15,480 nt of DNA from WLNJ01 sp037131165. Lineage in GTDB: Bacteria; Actinomycetota; Thermoleophilia; Solirubrobacterales; Solirubrobacteraceae. Under the pieces are notes generated by a model. The model worked only from the letters and a program-made list of their open reading frames with translations, made no database searches and was not told where the DNA came from. A program made the position numbers and the translations under genes. The stretch is from contig JBAXRO010000046.1 in NCBI GenBank assembly GCA_037131165.1, forward strand, positions 1 to 15,480. Reading direction: 5' to 3'. Numbering within the stretch: the stretch's first letter is position 1; the number at the start of each line of letters is the position of its first letter. Of this stretch, positions 7,314-14,783 are shown piece by piece.

Positions 7314-9089
7314 TCAACGCTTGCCGGAGGCGGTGATCACGAGTGCCCGAGCAAGCAGGCCACTCGACGACCTGCCGGATTCGGACAGGGCTGCCAAGTC
7401 GGCAATCCCGGGTCGGATGTTCAGCCCCCGTCCGAGGCGCCAGGCCGCAACGGATGTCAGGCCGGCCTCCGCTCCGGCGGCGGCCACGAGCCGGCCGGGC
7501 TCGAGGATCTCGCGCGTCGGGATCGAACCCGCGGGCGCGAAGATCCTGCCCCCGGTGTCGTTGAACAGGCCGATCTCGTCCTTCCAGCCGCTCAGGAAGG
7601 CAGCCCCCACTTGGCGTTGCCCATTGACTCCGCCCGCCGGCCCGGCCGGGCGCGGACCGGAAGGTTGGGCGGCGACTCCCCCGGAGATCGTCACGGTCCG
7701 ACGCATCCCGTCGAGGCTCAAGTCGAGCAGTCGCCCACCCCCCTCGATCCAGCGCCTGATCCCGATGAGCGTCGTCGCCGGCAGCCAAGTCGACTCGCCT
7801 GCGATCACGAGTCCGGAGTGACCTCGCAGTCGCGGCCCTCGACCTTGGGCCAACGCCGAGTCGGTCGTCAGTTCGTATGGGAGCTTGATCAGGGACAGCA
7901 TCTTGAGAAGCGGGATCACCTGAGTCCGCAGCCCCGGAAGTGACGGACGGGGAGGACTGAGGCGACCGAGCGAAACCGGTCGACCGAGCGGCAGGGTGTC
8001 GGGGAGGCCGTCCCCGTTCCCGTCAACCTCGGAAGTCCCCTGCCAGAGCAGGGTCGGCAGGACGACGAGCAGCGGCTTCGGGCCGCGGTTGACCGGCACC
8101 GGCACCACCAGCCGTCTGTCGCCGCCACTGACCGCCAGCAGCAGCAACCCCGCCCCGTTGCGCGGGATCCTCGCCCGGACCCGGTCACCGCGGCCACGCC
8201 CAGAGGCCAGCACCCGATCGCTTCCGGCCTTCCGGATCGCCCATTTCCAGCGACCGTCGGCACTTGCGACCGGGAGATCGAGGACTCCACCTGGCCGATG
8301 GGGCAGTTGAGGGGAGGAGGTTGCGAGGCGCCTGACCGTCACTCCGGGTCGGCCCCTGCCCGGGGCCGGCAGCGGATCGAGCGATGCGGGTGACGAGCCC
8401 GTGTTGCCGGCCCTGTCGGTCGCTTCCAGTCCGATCATGTAGATCCCATCGGGGGCCGGCCTGCCCCCGACCCTGCCGTCCCAAGGGACCCGGCGTGCCC
8501 CGTCGGCGAGCGGCACCTTCGCGACCACCTTCCCGCGATCGCCAGTGACCCTGACCACCCAGCCTGTTACGTCCCTGCCTTTCGTTCCTCCGACGAGACC
8601 GATCGCGCGGCCGGGGCCGCTGAGGACGAGCGGCCCGCGGCCGCCGCTCGGCACGACACGCACGACCCAAGGTGCGGCCGGACCGGTGTCGAGCCTGACT
8701 CCTTGGGGCAGGATGAGCGATCGCCCTTGGGCCGCAAGGCCGATGCGGAACCGATAGACGCCATCCCTCAGCCGGACCCCTGTCGGGGACTTCCCGTCCC
8801 ACCGAAACTCGACCCTTCGCCGCGCAGGCACGGACGAAGCGACCGCGAGCGGGCGAACGACGTCGCCGCGCGAATCCACGACCGCGACGGCGACCCGGTC
8901 GGACCGCTTCAACCAGAACGAAAGGGTCGCTGCCTTCGGCCCGGTGCCGACCGGCGAGAAGGCGACGGTGCGGCGCACCCCGAGCACGACAGGGTCGCTG
9001 CGCCTCAACTTCTGGGTCACGATCAGACCGCCCACTGCAGCAACCGCCACCAGTAGGAAGGCCACCCCGGCCAGCCGACCGACCTTCAC
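7314..9089 (-). CDS. Membrane-anchored protein with two FlgD-type Ig domains and an N,N-dimethylformamidase-beta-like C-terminal domain
   Basis: A 591-residue protein of uncertain function. The GTG start at 9087-9089 is chosen because it overlaps the upstream TGA by 4 bp and gives a clean N-terminus: a few residues, then a hydrophobic anchor (about 5-25). A TTG 11 codons earlier is possible. Two FlgD-like Ig repeats follow at about 55-120 (FRWDGKSPTGVRLRDGVYRF) and 175-230 (VPWDGRVGGRPAPDGIY), then a third, weaker beta domain (276-334). From about residue 340 (LLVVLPTLLWQG) the protein resembles the C-terminal domain seen in dimethylformamidase beta-like proteins, a class I glutamine amidotransferase-like fold, with GLVIAGESTWLP and EGGGRLLDL further on. 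A DGNGDGLPD loop after LLWQG looks able to bind calcium. It probably acts outside the membrane. I can see no established catalytic triad, so an enzymatic role is not claimed. Its neighbours suggest envelope glycan work. Confidence 0.65.
   Translation of the reverse strand: MKVGRLAGVAFLLVAVAAVGGLIVTQKLRRSDPVVLGVRRTVAFSPVGTGPKAATLSFWLKRSDRVAVAVVDSRGDVVRPLAVASSVPARRRVEFRWDGKSPTGVRLRDGVYRFRIGLAAQGRSLILPQGVRLDTGPAAPWVVRVVPSGGRGPLVLSGPGRAIGLVGGTKGRDVTGWVVRVTGDRGKVVAKVPLADGARRVPWDGRVGGRPAPDGIYMIGLEATDRAGNTGSSPASLDPLPAPGRGRPGVTVRRLATSSPQLPHRPGGVLDLPVASADGRWKWAIRKAGSDRVLASGRGRGDRVRARIPRNGAGLLLLAVSGGDRRLVVPVPVNRGPKPLLVVLPTLLWQGTSEVDGNGDGLPDTLPLGRPVSLGRLSPPRPSLPGLRTQVIPLLKMLSLIKLPYELTTDSALAQGRGPRLRGHSGLVIAGESTWLPATTLIGIRRWIEGGGRLLDLSLDGMRRTVTISGGVAAQPSGPRPAGPAGGVNGQRQVGAAFLSGWKDEIGLFNDTGGRIFAPAGSIPTREILEPGRLVAAAGAEAGLTSVAAWRLGRGLNIRPGIADLAALSESGRSSSGLLARALVITASGKR
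9086..9089 (-). promoter_or_regulatory. GTGA stop/start overlap coupling histidine phosphatase to FlgD/DMF-beta-like gene
   Basis: The minus strand reads GTGA: the TGA of the phosphatase shares bases with a GTG start. A purine-rich GGTGGTGAGG lies just before it. This decides the start of the downstream gene over the TTG at 9120-9122. Confidence 0.65.
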
Positions 9090-9625
9090 AGCCTCACCAC
9101 CGCGCAGTTCGGCAGATCCCAATCGAAGAACCGGGCGAAGCCGGCGGGGTCCCGCCTGCAGAGCTCGACCCTGATCGAGCCGCCGTGGCAGACGACCAGC
9201 GTCTTGCCGGGCAGAGGTCTCAGCTCACCGAGCGCCTCGGCGACCCGGGCCTGATGCTCGAGCAGGGACTCGCCGCCGGCGAAGGAGAAATCGGGCTCGG
9301 CCCGTCGCCACGCTGCGTAGCGCTCGGGGTGGAGCCGCTCGACCTCCTCCATCAACAGTCCCTCCCAAGCTCCGCGATCTCCCTCGGCGAAGCGGGCATC
9401 GAGCGCCACCTCGAGCCCGGTCGCATCGGCCACTGCCTCGGCGGTCTCCCTCGCTCGGCTCAGGGGACTCGACACGATTCGGTCCAGTCCCTCATCGGCA
9501 AGCGTCTCGGCCAATTCGCGAGCCTGCTTGCGCCCGCACTCGTTGAGCGGAGTGTCGCGACTCCCTTGGAAGCGAAGTGGCGGACAGTTGTCGTCCGTCT
9601 GGCCGTGCCGGGCGAGAAGGAGCAT
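9086..9625 (-). CDS. Histidine phosphatase family protein (phosphoglycerate mutase-like)
   Basis: A compact 179-residue member of histidine phosphatase branch 1. The N-terminal phosphoacceptor motif LLLARHGQT has the nucleophile H7. LNECGRKQA (28-36) and SSPLSRARETA (52-62, R57) supply the phosphate pocket and a typical helix. E81 (FAEGDRGAWEG) sits where the general acid is expected, and H147 in VVCHGGSIR is the second catalytic histidine. All key residues are present and the length is normal, so it should be an active cytoplasmic phosphatase; the small size favours a small-molecule phosphatase over glycolytic mutase. ATG 9623-9625 has GGGAG at 9633-9637 as ribosome binding site with a 7-base spacer. 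It lies 34 bp after the LytR_C gene and overlaps the next gene by 4 bp. It could dephosphorylate a phosphosugar used in envelope synthesis, but the position could also be incidental. Confidence 0.85.
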   Translation of the reverse strand: MLLLARHGQTDDNCPPLRFQGSRDTPLNECGRKQARELAETLADEGLDRIVSSPLSRARETAEAVADATGLEVALDARFAEGDRGAWEGLLMEEVERLHPERYAAWRRAEPDFSFAGGESLLEHQARVAEALGELRPLPGKTLVVCHGGSIRVELCRRDPAGFARFFDWDLPNCAVVRL

Positions 9626-9632
9626 TCCTGGT

Positions 9633-9637
9633 CTCCC
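9633..9637 (-). promoter_or_regulatory. Ribosome binding site of histidine phosphatase gene
   Basis: GGGAG on the minus strand, seven bases before the ATG at 9625. It is among the clearest Shine-Dalgarno sequences in the operon and confirms that start. Confidence 0.5.
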
Positions 9638-9659
9638 GATCGAGGCGAGGCGAGCGGAC

Positions 9660-10742
9660 TCAGCGAGTCCTGTCGGCCCCGACGGTGACGATCACCTCGA
9701 CGTTGCAGGTCGCCGGATCGGGGCAGGCGATCGCCTGGGTCGGATCGTCGGCCGGCACAGGAGCCGCATCGATCTTGAGCGACTGGGAGACGGCTTCGGC
9801 GTCCGTCAGGTGGCCGGGCATATAAGCAACCACCGTCTTCGGCTGCTGCTGGTCACGTGCAGTCGCGACCCGGCCTCGCTTGAAGCCGTCGCGGCTCAGC
9901 TCCGCCGACACCTCGCCGGCAAGACCGGAAACCGGGGTGCCGTTGAGCACCGAGACGATCGTCCCTTCACTCGGCTTGGCTGCCGAGGTCGTCGCTGTCG
10001 TCCGCTCGACCGTGTCGCTGCCGCTGCCGGCAAACCAGATCACTCCAAAGATCACAGCTGCGAGAACGACGGCTCCACCGATCAGCCGCGGAACGATGCT
10101 GCGGCGACGGGGAACCTCTACGGGGGGTTTGGGCGAACGCGAGATCCCACCGGCCGCGGGTGTACTGGGAGCCCCCAAGGGGTCCGTGCCGGCTGCGACG
10201 CCGGCGGCTGTCGCAGCGGCGGCGGGAACAGGTGCGGGAATGACGACAGGAGCGGGCCGGGGCGGCGAAGCGACCGCGGCCGGAGTCTCTACCGACACCC
10301 GCTCCGGAACGACATCGTGGATCAGGCGCGGGGGCTCGACCAGAGCTGCGATGGCAGGCGCGGCGGTGGCCGAGCCGAGTGCGGGCATCGCGCTCGAGCT
10401 GACCGATGAGGCCTCGTTGACCGCGAGGTCGTCGGTCGAGCCGCCGGCAAAGGTCGCGGAGGCCGGGGTGGGAGCGGCGAGAGGAACCGCCGGGGCCACC
10501 GGCGGGGCCTGCACGACCGGGGCAGCCTGGCTCAACCCTACGAGCTCAGAGGTGATCGATGCCTCGACCTGGCGGGCCCGGTCCGACTCGGACTCGAGTT
10601 CGTCACGGAGGCGCCTGAGTTCGCGACCCTGGCCGAGAACGATCGCCGCCAGGACGGCTGAAATGAGGGCCGCGGCGATGCCGGCGACCATCCCGACGTC
10701 GCCAAGCAGGCCTGAAAGGCTTACCGCTTCGATCAATCGCAT
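9660..10742 (-). CDS. Two-TM protein with cytoplasmic coiled coil, Ala/Pro-rich linker and external LytR_C domain
   Basis: A 360-residue protein in clear segments. Residues 12-37 form a first membrane helix. Residues 38-70 are highly charged and likely coiled coil (RELRRLRDELESESDRARQ). Residues 71-212 are a low-complexity Ala/Pro/Val-rich linker. Residues 218-238 are a second helix preceded by PRRRSIVPR. Residues 261-356 match the LytR_C domain (VSVLNGTPVSGLAGEV, then VVAYMPGHLTDAEAV). Positive charges after the first helix and before the second place the middle in the cytoplasm and the LytR_C domain outside. LytR_C domains often accompany LytR-CpsA-Psr ligases, which attach glycopolymers to peptidoglycan, but no LCP catalytic domain is present here. 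Two cysteines, C340 and C346, flank PDPAT and could form a disulfide outside the cell. The ATG at 10740-10742 lies 12 bp after the CapD-like stop, with no evident Shine-Dalgarno sequence. Confidence 0.75.
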   Translation of the reverse strand: MRLIEAVSLSGLLGDVGMVAGIAAALISAVLAAIVLGQGRELRRLRDELESESDRARQVEASITSELVGLSQAAPVVQAPPVAPAVPLAAPTPASATFAGGSTDDLAVNEASSVSSSAMPALGSATAAPAIAALVEPPRLIHDVVPERVSVETPAAVASPPRPAPVVIPAPVPAAAATAAGVAAGTDPLGAPSTPAAGGISRSPKPPVEVPRRRSIVPRLIGGAVVLAAVIFGVIWFAGSGSDTVERTTATTSAAKPSEGTIVSVLNGTPVSGLAGEVSAELSRDGFKRGRVATARDQQQPKTVVAYMPGHLTDAEAVSQSLKIDAAPVPADDPTQAIACPDPATCNVEVIVTVGADRTR

Positions 10743-10754
10743 CGGACGCGCAGT

Positions 10755-12662
10755 CTAGGCGCTGGCCCGGGCGGCGGCGGCCTTGGCGAGATCCGCGACG
10801 CGGGCGGCGAGAGCAGCAGGCTTGGACTCGAGCGCGAGGAGGTTGATCTCGCTGAAGCTCCGCTCGACCCATTCGGCGTCGAGTGGCGGGCGCTCGACGC
10901 GGACGATCTTCTCCGCTGCCGTCGGGATCGGGCGTTCGTCGGGGTTGAAGAGTTCCTCGTTGAGCTTCTCGCCCGGGCGACGGCCCACCACCTCGATCGC
11001 GATGTCCTTGTCGGGCTCGAACCCGGAGAGCCTGATCATCGTCTCGGCCAGCTCCCGGATGCGGACCGGTTCACCCATGTCGAGCACGTAGACCGAACCG
11101 CTCCGCCCGCCGAGCGACCCGGCGCGGATAACCAGCTGGACGGCCTCGGGGATCGTCATGAAGAAGCGGGTCATCTTGTTGTCGGTGACGGTCACCGGCC
11201 CACCGGCGGCGATCTGCCTGCGGAAGATCGGGACCACGGAGCCGGACGATCCGAGCACGTTGCCGAACCGGACCGCCGAATAGTTGGTCTCGGGGTGGCG
11301 GCTGGCGGCAGCCTCGACGGCCCACTCGGCCATCGCCTTCGACGCACCCATCACGGTCGCCGGCTTGACCGCCTTGTCGGTCGAGATCAGCACGAACGCC
11401 GAGACCCCGAGCTCGCCGGCTATCCGCGACATCAACCTCGTCGCAAGCGCGTTGTTGCGAACGGCCTCGATCGGGTTGCGCTCCATCATCCCGACGTGCT
11501 TGTAGGCGGCGGCGTGGAAGATCACGTCGGGTCGGTGCTCCTCGACCACCTCGCGCATCCGATCCTCCTCCCGGCAGTCGGCGAGAACGGGGACGGCGAC
11601 CGTGAGGTGCCTGTCCTCGAGCAGTTCCCTCTGGATCTCGAAGAGGTTGTCCTCGGCGTGGTCGACCAGGACGACGGAACCCGGCGAGACCCTCGAAATC
11701 TGGCGGCAGAGCTCCGAGCCGACCGAGCCACCGGCTCCCGTGATCATCACCGTCTTGTCGGCCAGGTATGCGCCGACCCGCTCGAGCTCCATTCGAACCG
11801 GCTCGCGACCGAGGATGTCCTCGACCTGGACTTCGCGGACCTGCCGGACGAGGCTCGCCTCGCTGCGCAGAAGCTCGAATACTGTCGGGAGTGTGCGGAC
11901 CGGGATGCCACGCTCCCGGCAGCAGCCGACGACCCGGGCGCGGAGTTCGCCCGGGGCCGAGGGTATGGCGATGATCACCTCGTCCGGCTCGGTGTCGTCA
12001 AGGATCTTCGACAGCTCGTCCGTGCCGCCGAGGACGCGGAGGCCGTACTCGTCCTTGAAACCTCGCTTGCGGGGATCGTCGTCGACGAATCCGATCGGTC
12101 GCTGGTTGAGATTCGGGTTGCGGACCATCTCGCGAACTACGAGATGGCCGCCGTCGCCGCCGCCGATCACGAGCACGTCACGCGAGCCCCGGCGCGAACG
12201 CACTCCCCGCAGCCTCCTCTCGAAGAAGACATGGACCGCGAATCGGGCTGCCATCAGCAACCCGAGCGCCAGCAGCAGGTAGAGGGCCATCACGCCCGCG
12301 GGCATGCTGAGCGCGGCCCTCGTGCCGTTGGCGGCGACGATCTCGACGGGGTGAATCAGGGCGACGGCACCCATCGTGACGAGCGTCGCGATCAGGATGC
12401 CCCGGATCAGGGCCTCGTAGTCGCGACGACCGGTGAACCTCGTCTCCCGTCGGTACACGCCGGTCAGGGCGAGGATCGCGACCGTGCCGATCACGACCCA
12501 TGGGATCGTCGCCTCGAGCAGTTTTTCGTAACGGCTGGGGATTCCCGAGTCGAACCTCAGCTCGAACGCGAGCAGGTAAGCCGCCGCCACGAGCACGGCA
12601 TCGACCACGATCTGGGGAATCGCGTGCCGATGGACGGGAAACCCTCTGCGACCTCCACGCAT
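10755..12662 (-). CDS. CapD/FlaA1/WbpM-type nucleotide-sugar 4,6-dehydratase/epimerase
   Basis: A 635-residue membrane-linked enzyme of polysaccharide biosynthesis. About four N-terminal helices (16-35, 52-70, 87-104, 118-145) are followed by a first Rossmann-like domain (VLVIGGGDGG, 163-172) and then the SDR domain with the NAD(P) motif TGAGGSVG at 308-315. The catalytic region contains STDKAV (427-432) and M438-G-A-S-K442, so methionine stands where most SDRs have tyrosine, as described for WbpM/FlaA1 relatives. Such enzymes turn UDP-GlcNAc into a 4-keto-6-deoxy sugar, sometimes with epimerisation. The ATG at 12660-12662 is preferred; a TTG 16 codons upstream would overlap the preceding gene. 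The gene is 28 bp after the DUF354 gene and 12 bp before the LytR_C gene. With the aminotransferase two genes upstream it could form a route to an amino-deoxy sugar. Confidence 0.9.
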   Translation of the reverse strand: MRGGRRGFPVHRHAIPQIVVDAVLVAAAYLLAFELRFDSGIPSRYEKLLEATIPWVVIGTVAILALTGVYRRETRFTGRRDYEALIRGILIATLVTMGAVALIHPVEIVAANGTRAALSMPAGVMALYLLLALGLLMAARFAVHVFFERRLRGVRSRRGSRDVLVIGGGDGGHLVVREMVRNPNLNQRPIGFVDDDPRKRGFKDEYGLRVLGGTDELSKILDDTEPDEVIIAIPSAPGELRARVVGCCRERGIPVRTLPTVFELLRSEASLVRQVREVQVEDILGREPVRMELERVGAYLADKTVMITGAGGSVGSELCRQISRVSPGSVVLVDHAEDNLFEIQRELLEDRHLTVAVPVLADCREEDRMREVVEEHRPDVIFHAAAYKHVGMMERNPIEAVRNNALATRLMSRIAGELGVSAFVLISTDKAVKPATVMGASKAMAEWAVEAAASRHPETNYSAVRFGNVLGSSGSVVPIFRRQIAAGGPVTVTDNKMTRFFMTIPEAVQLVIRAGSLGGRSGSVYVLDMGEPVRIRELAETMIRLSGFEPDKDIAIEVVGRRPGEKLNEELFNPDERPIPTAAEKIVRVERPPLDAEWVERSFSEINLLALESKPAALAARVADLAKAAAARASA

Positions 12663-12690
12663 GACCGGAATCGTACCTGCGGTCCGACCC

Positions 12691-13686
12691 TCAGGCCACA
12701 GGCCGCACAAGCAGGTTCAGCATCACTTCCGGATCGCGGCGAACGCGCTCCGGACGCTGCGACCGATCGCCGCGGACCGGGATGGCCTGCGCCGGGTCGG
12801 TCAATCGGCCGAGCCGACCCTCGGCCAGCAGCCGCTCATCGACCGCACCCAGCCGTCCGCCAAAGACCGTCAAGACGGGGGTCCCGAGGGCAACGGCCTC
12901 GCGGTTCATCGTCCCGCCGGCGGAAACGACGATGTCGGCGAAGGCGATCAGCGACTGCGCGTCGATTGCCCGCTCGGGGACGATCAGCCCGCCGAGCGAG
13001 ACGATCTCCTCACGCTGCTCCGGGGTCCGCGGCAGGACGACCGCCTGGTGGTCGCGCAGCATCCTGAGGACCGAGCCGAACAGGTCGTTCTCGAAGCGGT
13101 GGTAGAGCGAAACGGCGGGCGGGGTGCGGACGACAGCAAACGGCTTCGCCGGGTCGATCCCCAGGTCGACCGGCACGGCGGGGTCGGGTTCAAAATCCGA
13201 GAGGTAGTACTCCTCCTTGAGGCCCGGGTACTGCGCGAGCTTGCGGCGGGCCCCGTAGCGGTCCATCCGCTCGGCCGGGATCGCATCGGGGATCACGACC
13301 GCGGCGGCCAGGCGGCAGTTGACCTGGTGCTGGACGGTCGCCCATTCGTAGTCGAAGGTGGTCGTCGAGGGGATGCCGAGCAGCTTCGCCGCGACCGTGA
13401 CGTCGTTGGAGCCGTGTCCGATCGCCAGGTCGAAGCCCCTGCCCCTGCCCCAGCGGACCATCGCCGCCGAACGGGATGCGAGGCCGGCGGCCTTCGCCCA
13501 CCTTGACCCTCCGCGATGGTGGCCGATGACCTCGTGCTCGATTGCGAACCTGTCGAGCAGGCCGAGGGTCTGGGCGAAGTCCCTCGCCGTGACCGAGACC
13601 TCCCAGCCACGGGCCCTCATCCGCTCGATCATCGGCCGCAGCACGAGGACGTGCGGGCTGTTCGTGAGGTCGACCCAGACCTTCAT
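12691..13686 (-). CDS. DUF354 domain protein, GT-B/UDP-GlcNAc 2-epimerase-like
   Basis: A 331-residue soluble protein that fits the DUF354 family over its full length. It opens with MKVWVDLTNSPHVLVLRPMI, the usual start of the family, and has GHGSNDV (90-96) in the first half. In the second half, SAGGTMNREAVALGTPVLT (255-273) resembles the nucleotide-sugar-binding loop of MurG and UDP-GlcNAc 2-epimerases. DUF354 proteins have no settled biochemical function that I know of; the fold suggests a glycosyltransferase or a nucleotide-sugar epimerase at the cytoplasmic face. ATG 13684-13686 lies 5 bp after the aminotransferase stop and lacks a strong Shine-Dalgarno sequence, so coupling with the upstream gene is likely. 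Its place between an aminotransferase and a CapD-like dehydratase ties it to nucleotide-sugar or lipid-linked sugar metabolism. Confidence 0.82.
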   Translation of the reverse strand: MKVWVDLTNSPHVLVLRPMIERMRARGWEVSVTARDFAQTLGLLDRFAIEHEVIGHHRGGSRWAKAAGLASRSAAMVRWGRGRGFDLAIGHGSNDVTVAAKLLGIPSTTTFDYEWATVQHQVNCRLAAAVVIPDAIPAERMDRYGARRKLAQYPGLKEEYYLSDFEPDPAVPVDLGIDPAKPFAVVRTPPAVSLYHRFENDLFGSVLRMLRDHQAVVLPRTPEQREEIVSLGGLIVPERAIDAQSLIAFADIVVSAGGTMNREAVALGTPVLTVFGGRLGAVDERLLAEGRLGRLTDPAQAIPVRGDRSQRPERVRRDPEVMLNLLVRPVA

Positions 13687-13691
13687 CCGGA

Positions 13692-14783
13692 TCAGCCGAG
13701 GGCCTCGACCGCCGACGCGACCGCGGCGACGACCTGATCGATTGCCGCGCGTTCGATCACCGGGCTGATGGGGATCGCGAGGTTCGTGCGGGCGAGCAGG
13801 TCGGTCGCGGGAAGCTCGACCCCGTCACCCCACTGCGCCATCGCCGGCTGCCGATGGACGGGCGTGCGGTAGTAGCCGCGCGCCTCGACCCCCATCCCCG
13901 ACAGCGCTGCCGCGAGATCGTCCGCCCGCTCGTGGCGGACCACGAACAGGTGCCAGGCCGGCTCGACCCCGGCTACGGCCTCCATCGGCTTGACGTACTC
14001 GCCGATCCCGGCCGCGAGGTAGTCGGCCGCGGCACGGCGGCGGCCGGCCGCCCACTCGTCGAGGCTCGGCAGCATCACCCTGAGGACTGCCGCCTGGATC
14101 TCGTCGAGCCTGCTGTTGCGACCGATGAACTCGAATGACCGCTTGTCGCGCGAGCCATGGAACCGGAGCGTCCTCACGCTCTCGGCGATTGCGTCGTCGG
14201 AGGTCACGACCGACCCCCCGTCGCCGAAGGCGCCGAGGTTCTTGGAAGGGAAGAACGAGAAGGACGCGGCCTCGGCGAGCGAGCCTGCCGGCTGTTCGCA
14301 GAGGGTCGAGCCCGCTGCCTGTGCGGCGTCCTCGAGGATCGGGATCCCGAGCTTGGCGATCAGCGGGATCGGCGCGATGTTGCCGAACAGGTCAACGGCG
14401 ATGATCGCCTTCGTCCTCGGGGTCAGGACCGCCTCGACCGTCTCGGCGGTGATGCAGCCGGTGTCCGGATCGACGTCGCAGAAGACCGGTGTCGCGCCGG
14501 TCGGCGGGATCGCCTCGGCCGAGGCGTAGAAGGTGAAGGACGGGACGACCACCTCGTCGCCCGGGCCGACGCCCATCGCCCTGAGCGCCAGTTCGATCGC
14601 GTCGGTGCCGTTCGCAACCCCGACAGAGTGGGACGATCCGCAAGCCGCCGCGAACTCGGATTCGAACGCCTGGACCTCCGGCCCGAGGATGAACCTGCCT
14701 CCCTCGAGCACCGACAGGACCGCGTCTTTGATGCTCCCGTCCAGCGGTTCGAGCGGGGTTCGGGTGTCGAACAGGGGGATCAT
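13692..14783 (-). CDS. DegT/DnrJ/EryC1/StrS family PLP-dependent sugar aminotransferase
   Basis: A 363-residue enzyme of normal family length. It starts IPLFD, as these enzymes often do. ANGTDAIELAL (57-67) forms the phosphate-binding part of the PLP site. D152 in EDAAQAAG should pair with the pyridine nitrogen, and K181 in FFPSKNLGAFGDGG is the Schiff-base lysine. NSRLDEIQAA (223-232) is another family signature. Members transfer an amino group from glutamate to a keto sugar nucleotide, usually at C3 or C4, and act in the cytoplasm as dimers. The product sugar cannot be read from sequence. The ATG at 14781-14783 has no Shine-Dalgarno sequence; a candidate -10 hexamer 12 bases upstream suggests a very short leader. 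It is the first gene of the nine-gene minus-strand run, and the CapD-like enzyme two genes downstream could supply its keto-sugar substrate. Confidence 0.92.
   Translation of the reverse strand: MIPLFDTRTPLEPLDGSIKDAVLSVLEGGRFILGPEVQAFESEFAAACGSSHSVGVANGTDAIELALRAMGVGPGDEVVVPSFTFYASAEAIPPTGATPVFCDVDPDTGCITAETVEAVLTPRTKAIIAVDLFGNIAPIPLIAKLGIPILEDAAQAAGSTLCEQPAGSLAEAASFSFFPSKNLGAFGDGGSVVTSDDAIAESVRTLRFHGSRDKRSFEFIGRNSRLDEIQAAVLRVMLPSLDEWAAGRRRAAADYLAAGIGEYVKPMEAVAGVEPAWHLFVVRHERADDLAAALSGMGVEARGYYRTPVHRQPAMAQWGDGVELPATDLLARTNLAIPISPVIERAAIDQVVAAVASAVEALG

Noticed and set aside
7286..7316. An imperfect hairpin between the FlgD/DMF-beta-like and acyltransferase genes (AACCC/GGGTT outside GCGG/CCGC).
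   Set aside because: The stem is short and bulged, overlaps the upstream stop codon and has no T-tract. It could weakly attenuate transcription but does not justify a terminator call.
4802..7336. An 844-codon open frame on the plus strand, antisense to the acyltransferase gene.
   Set aside because: The translation is a monotonous mix of Arg, Asp, Glu, Gly, His and Pro with no domain or membrane pattern, as expected opposite a GC-rich gene. The minus-strand product has clear acyltransferase-3 motifs.
9971..10560. The Ala/Pro-rich stretch of the LytR_C protein considered as a DNA repeat.
   Set aside because: The low complexity is at the protein level; the codons vary and no exact tandem unit is visible.
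11295..13067. A 590-codon open frame on the plus strand, opposite the CapD-like and DUF354 genes.
   Set aside because: It is low-complexity and rich in Arg, Asp and His, it spans two well-supported genes on the other strand, and it has no recognisable motif.
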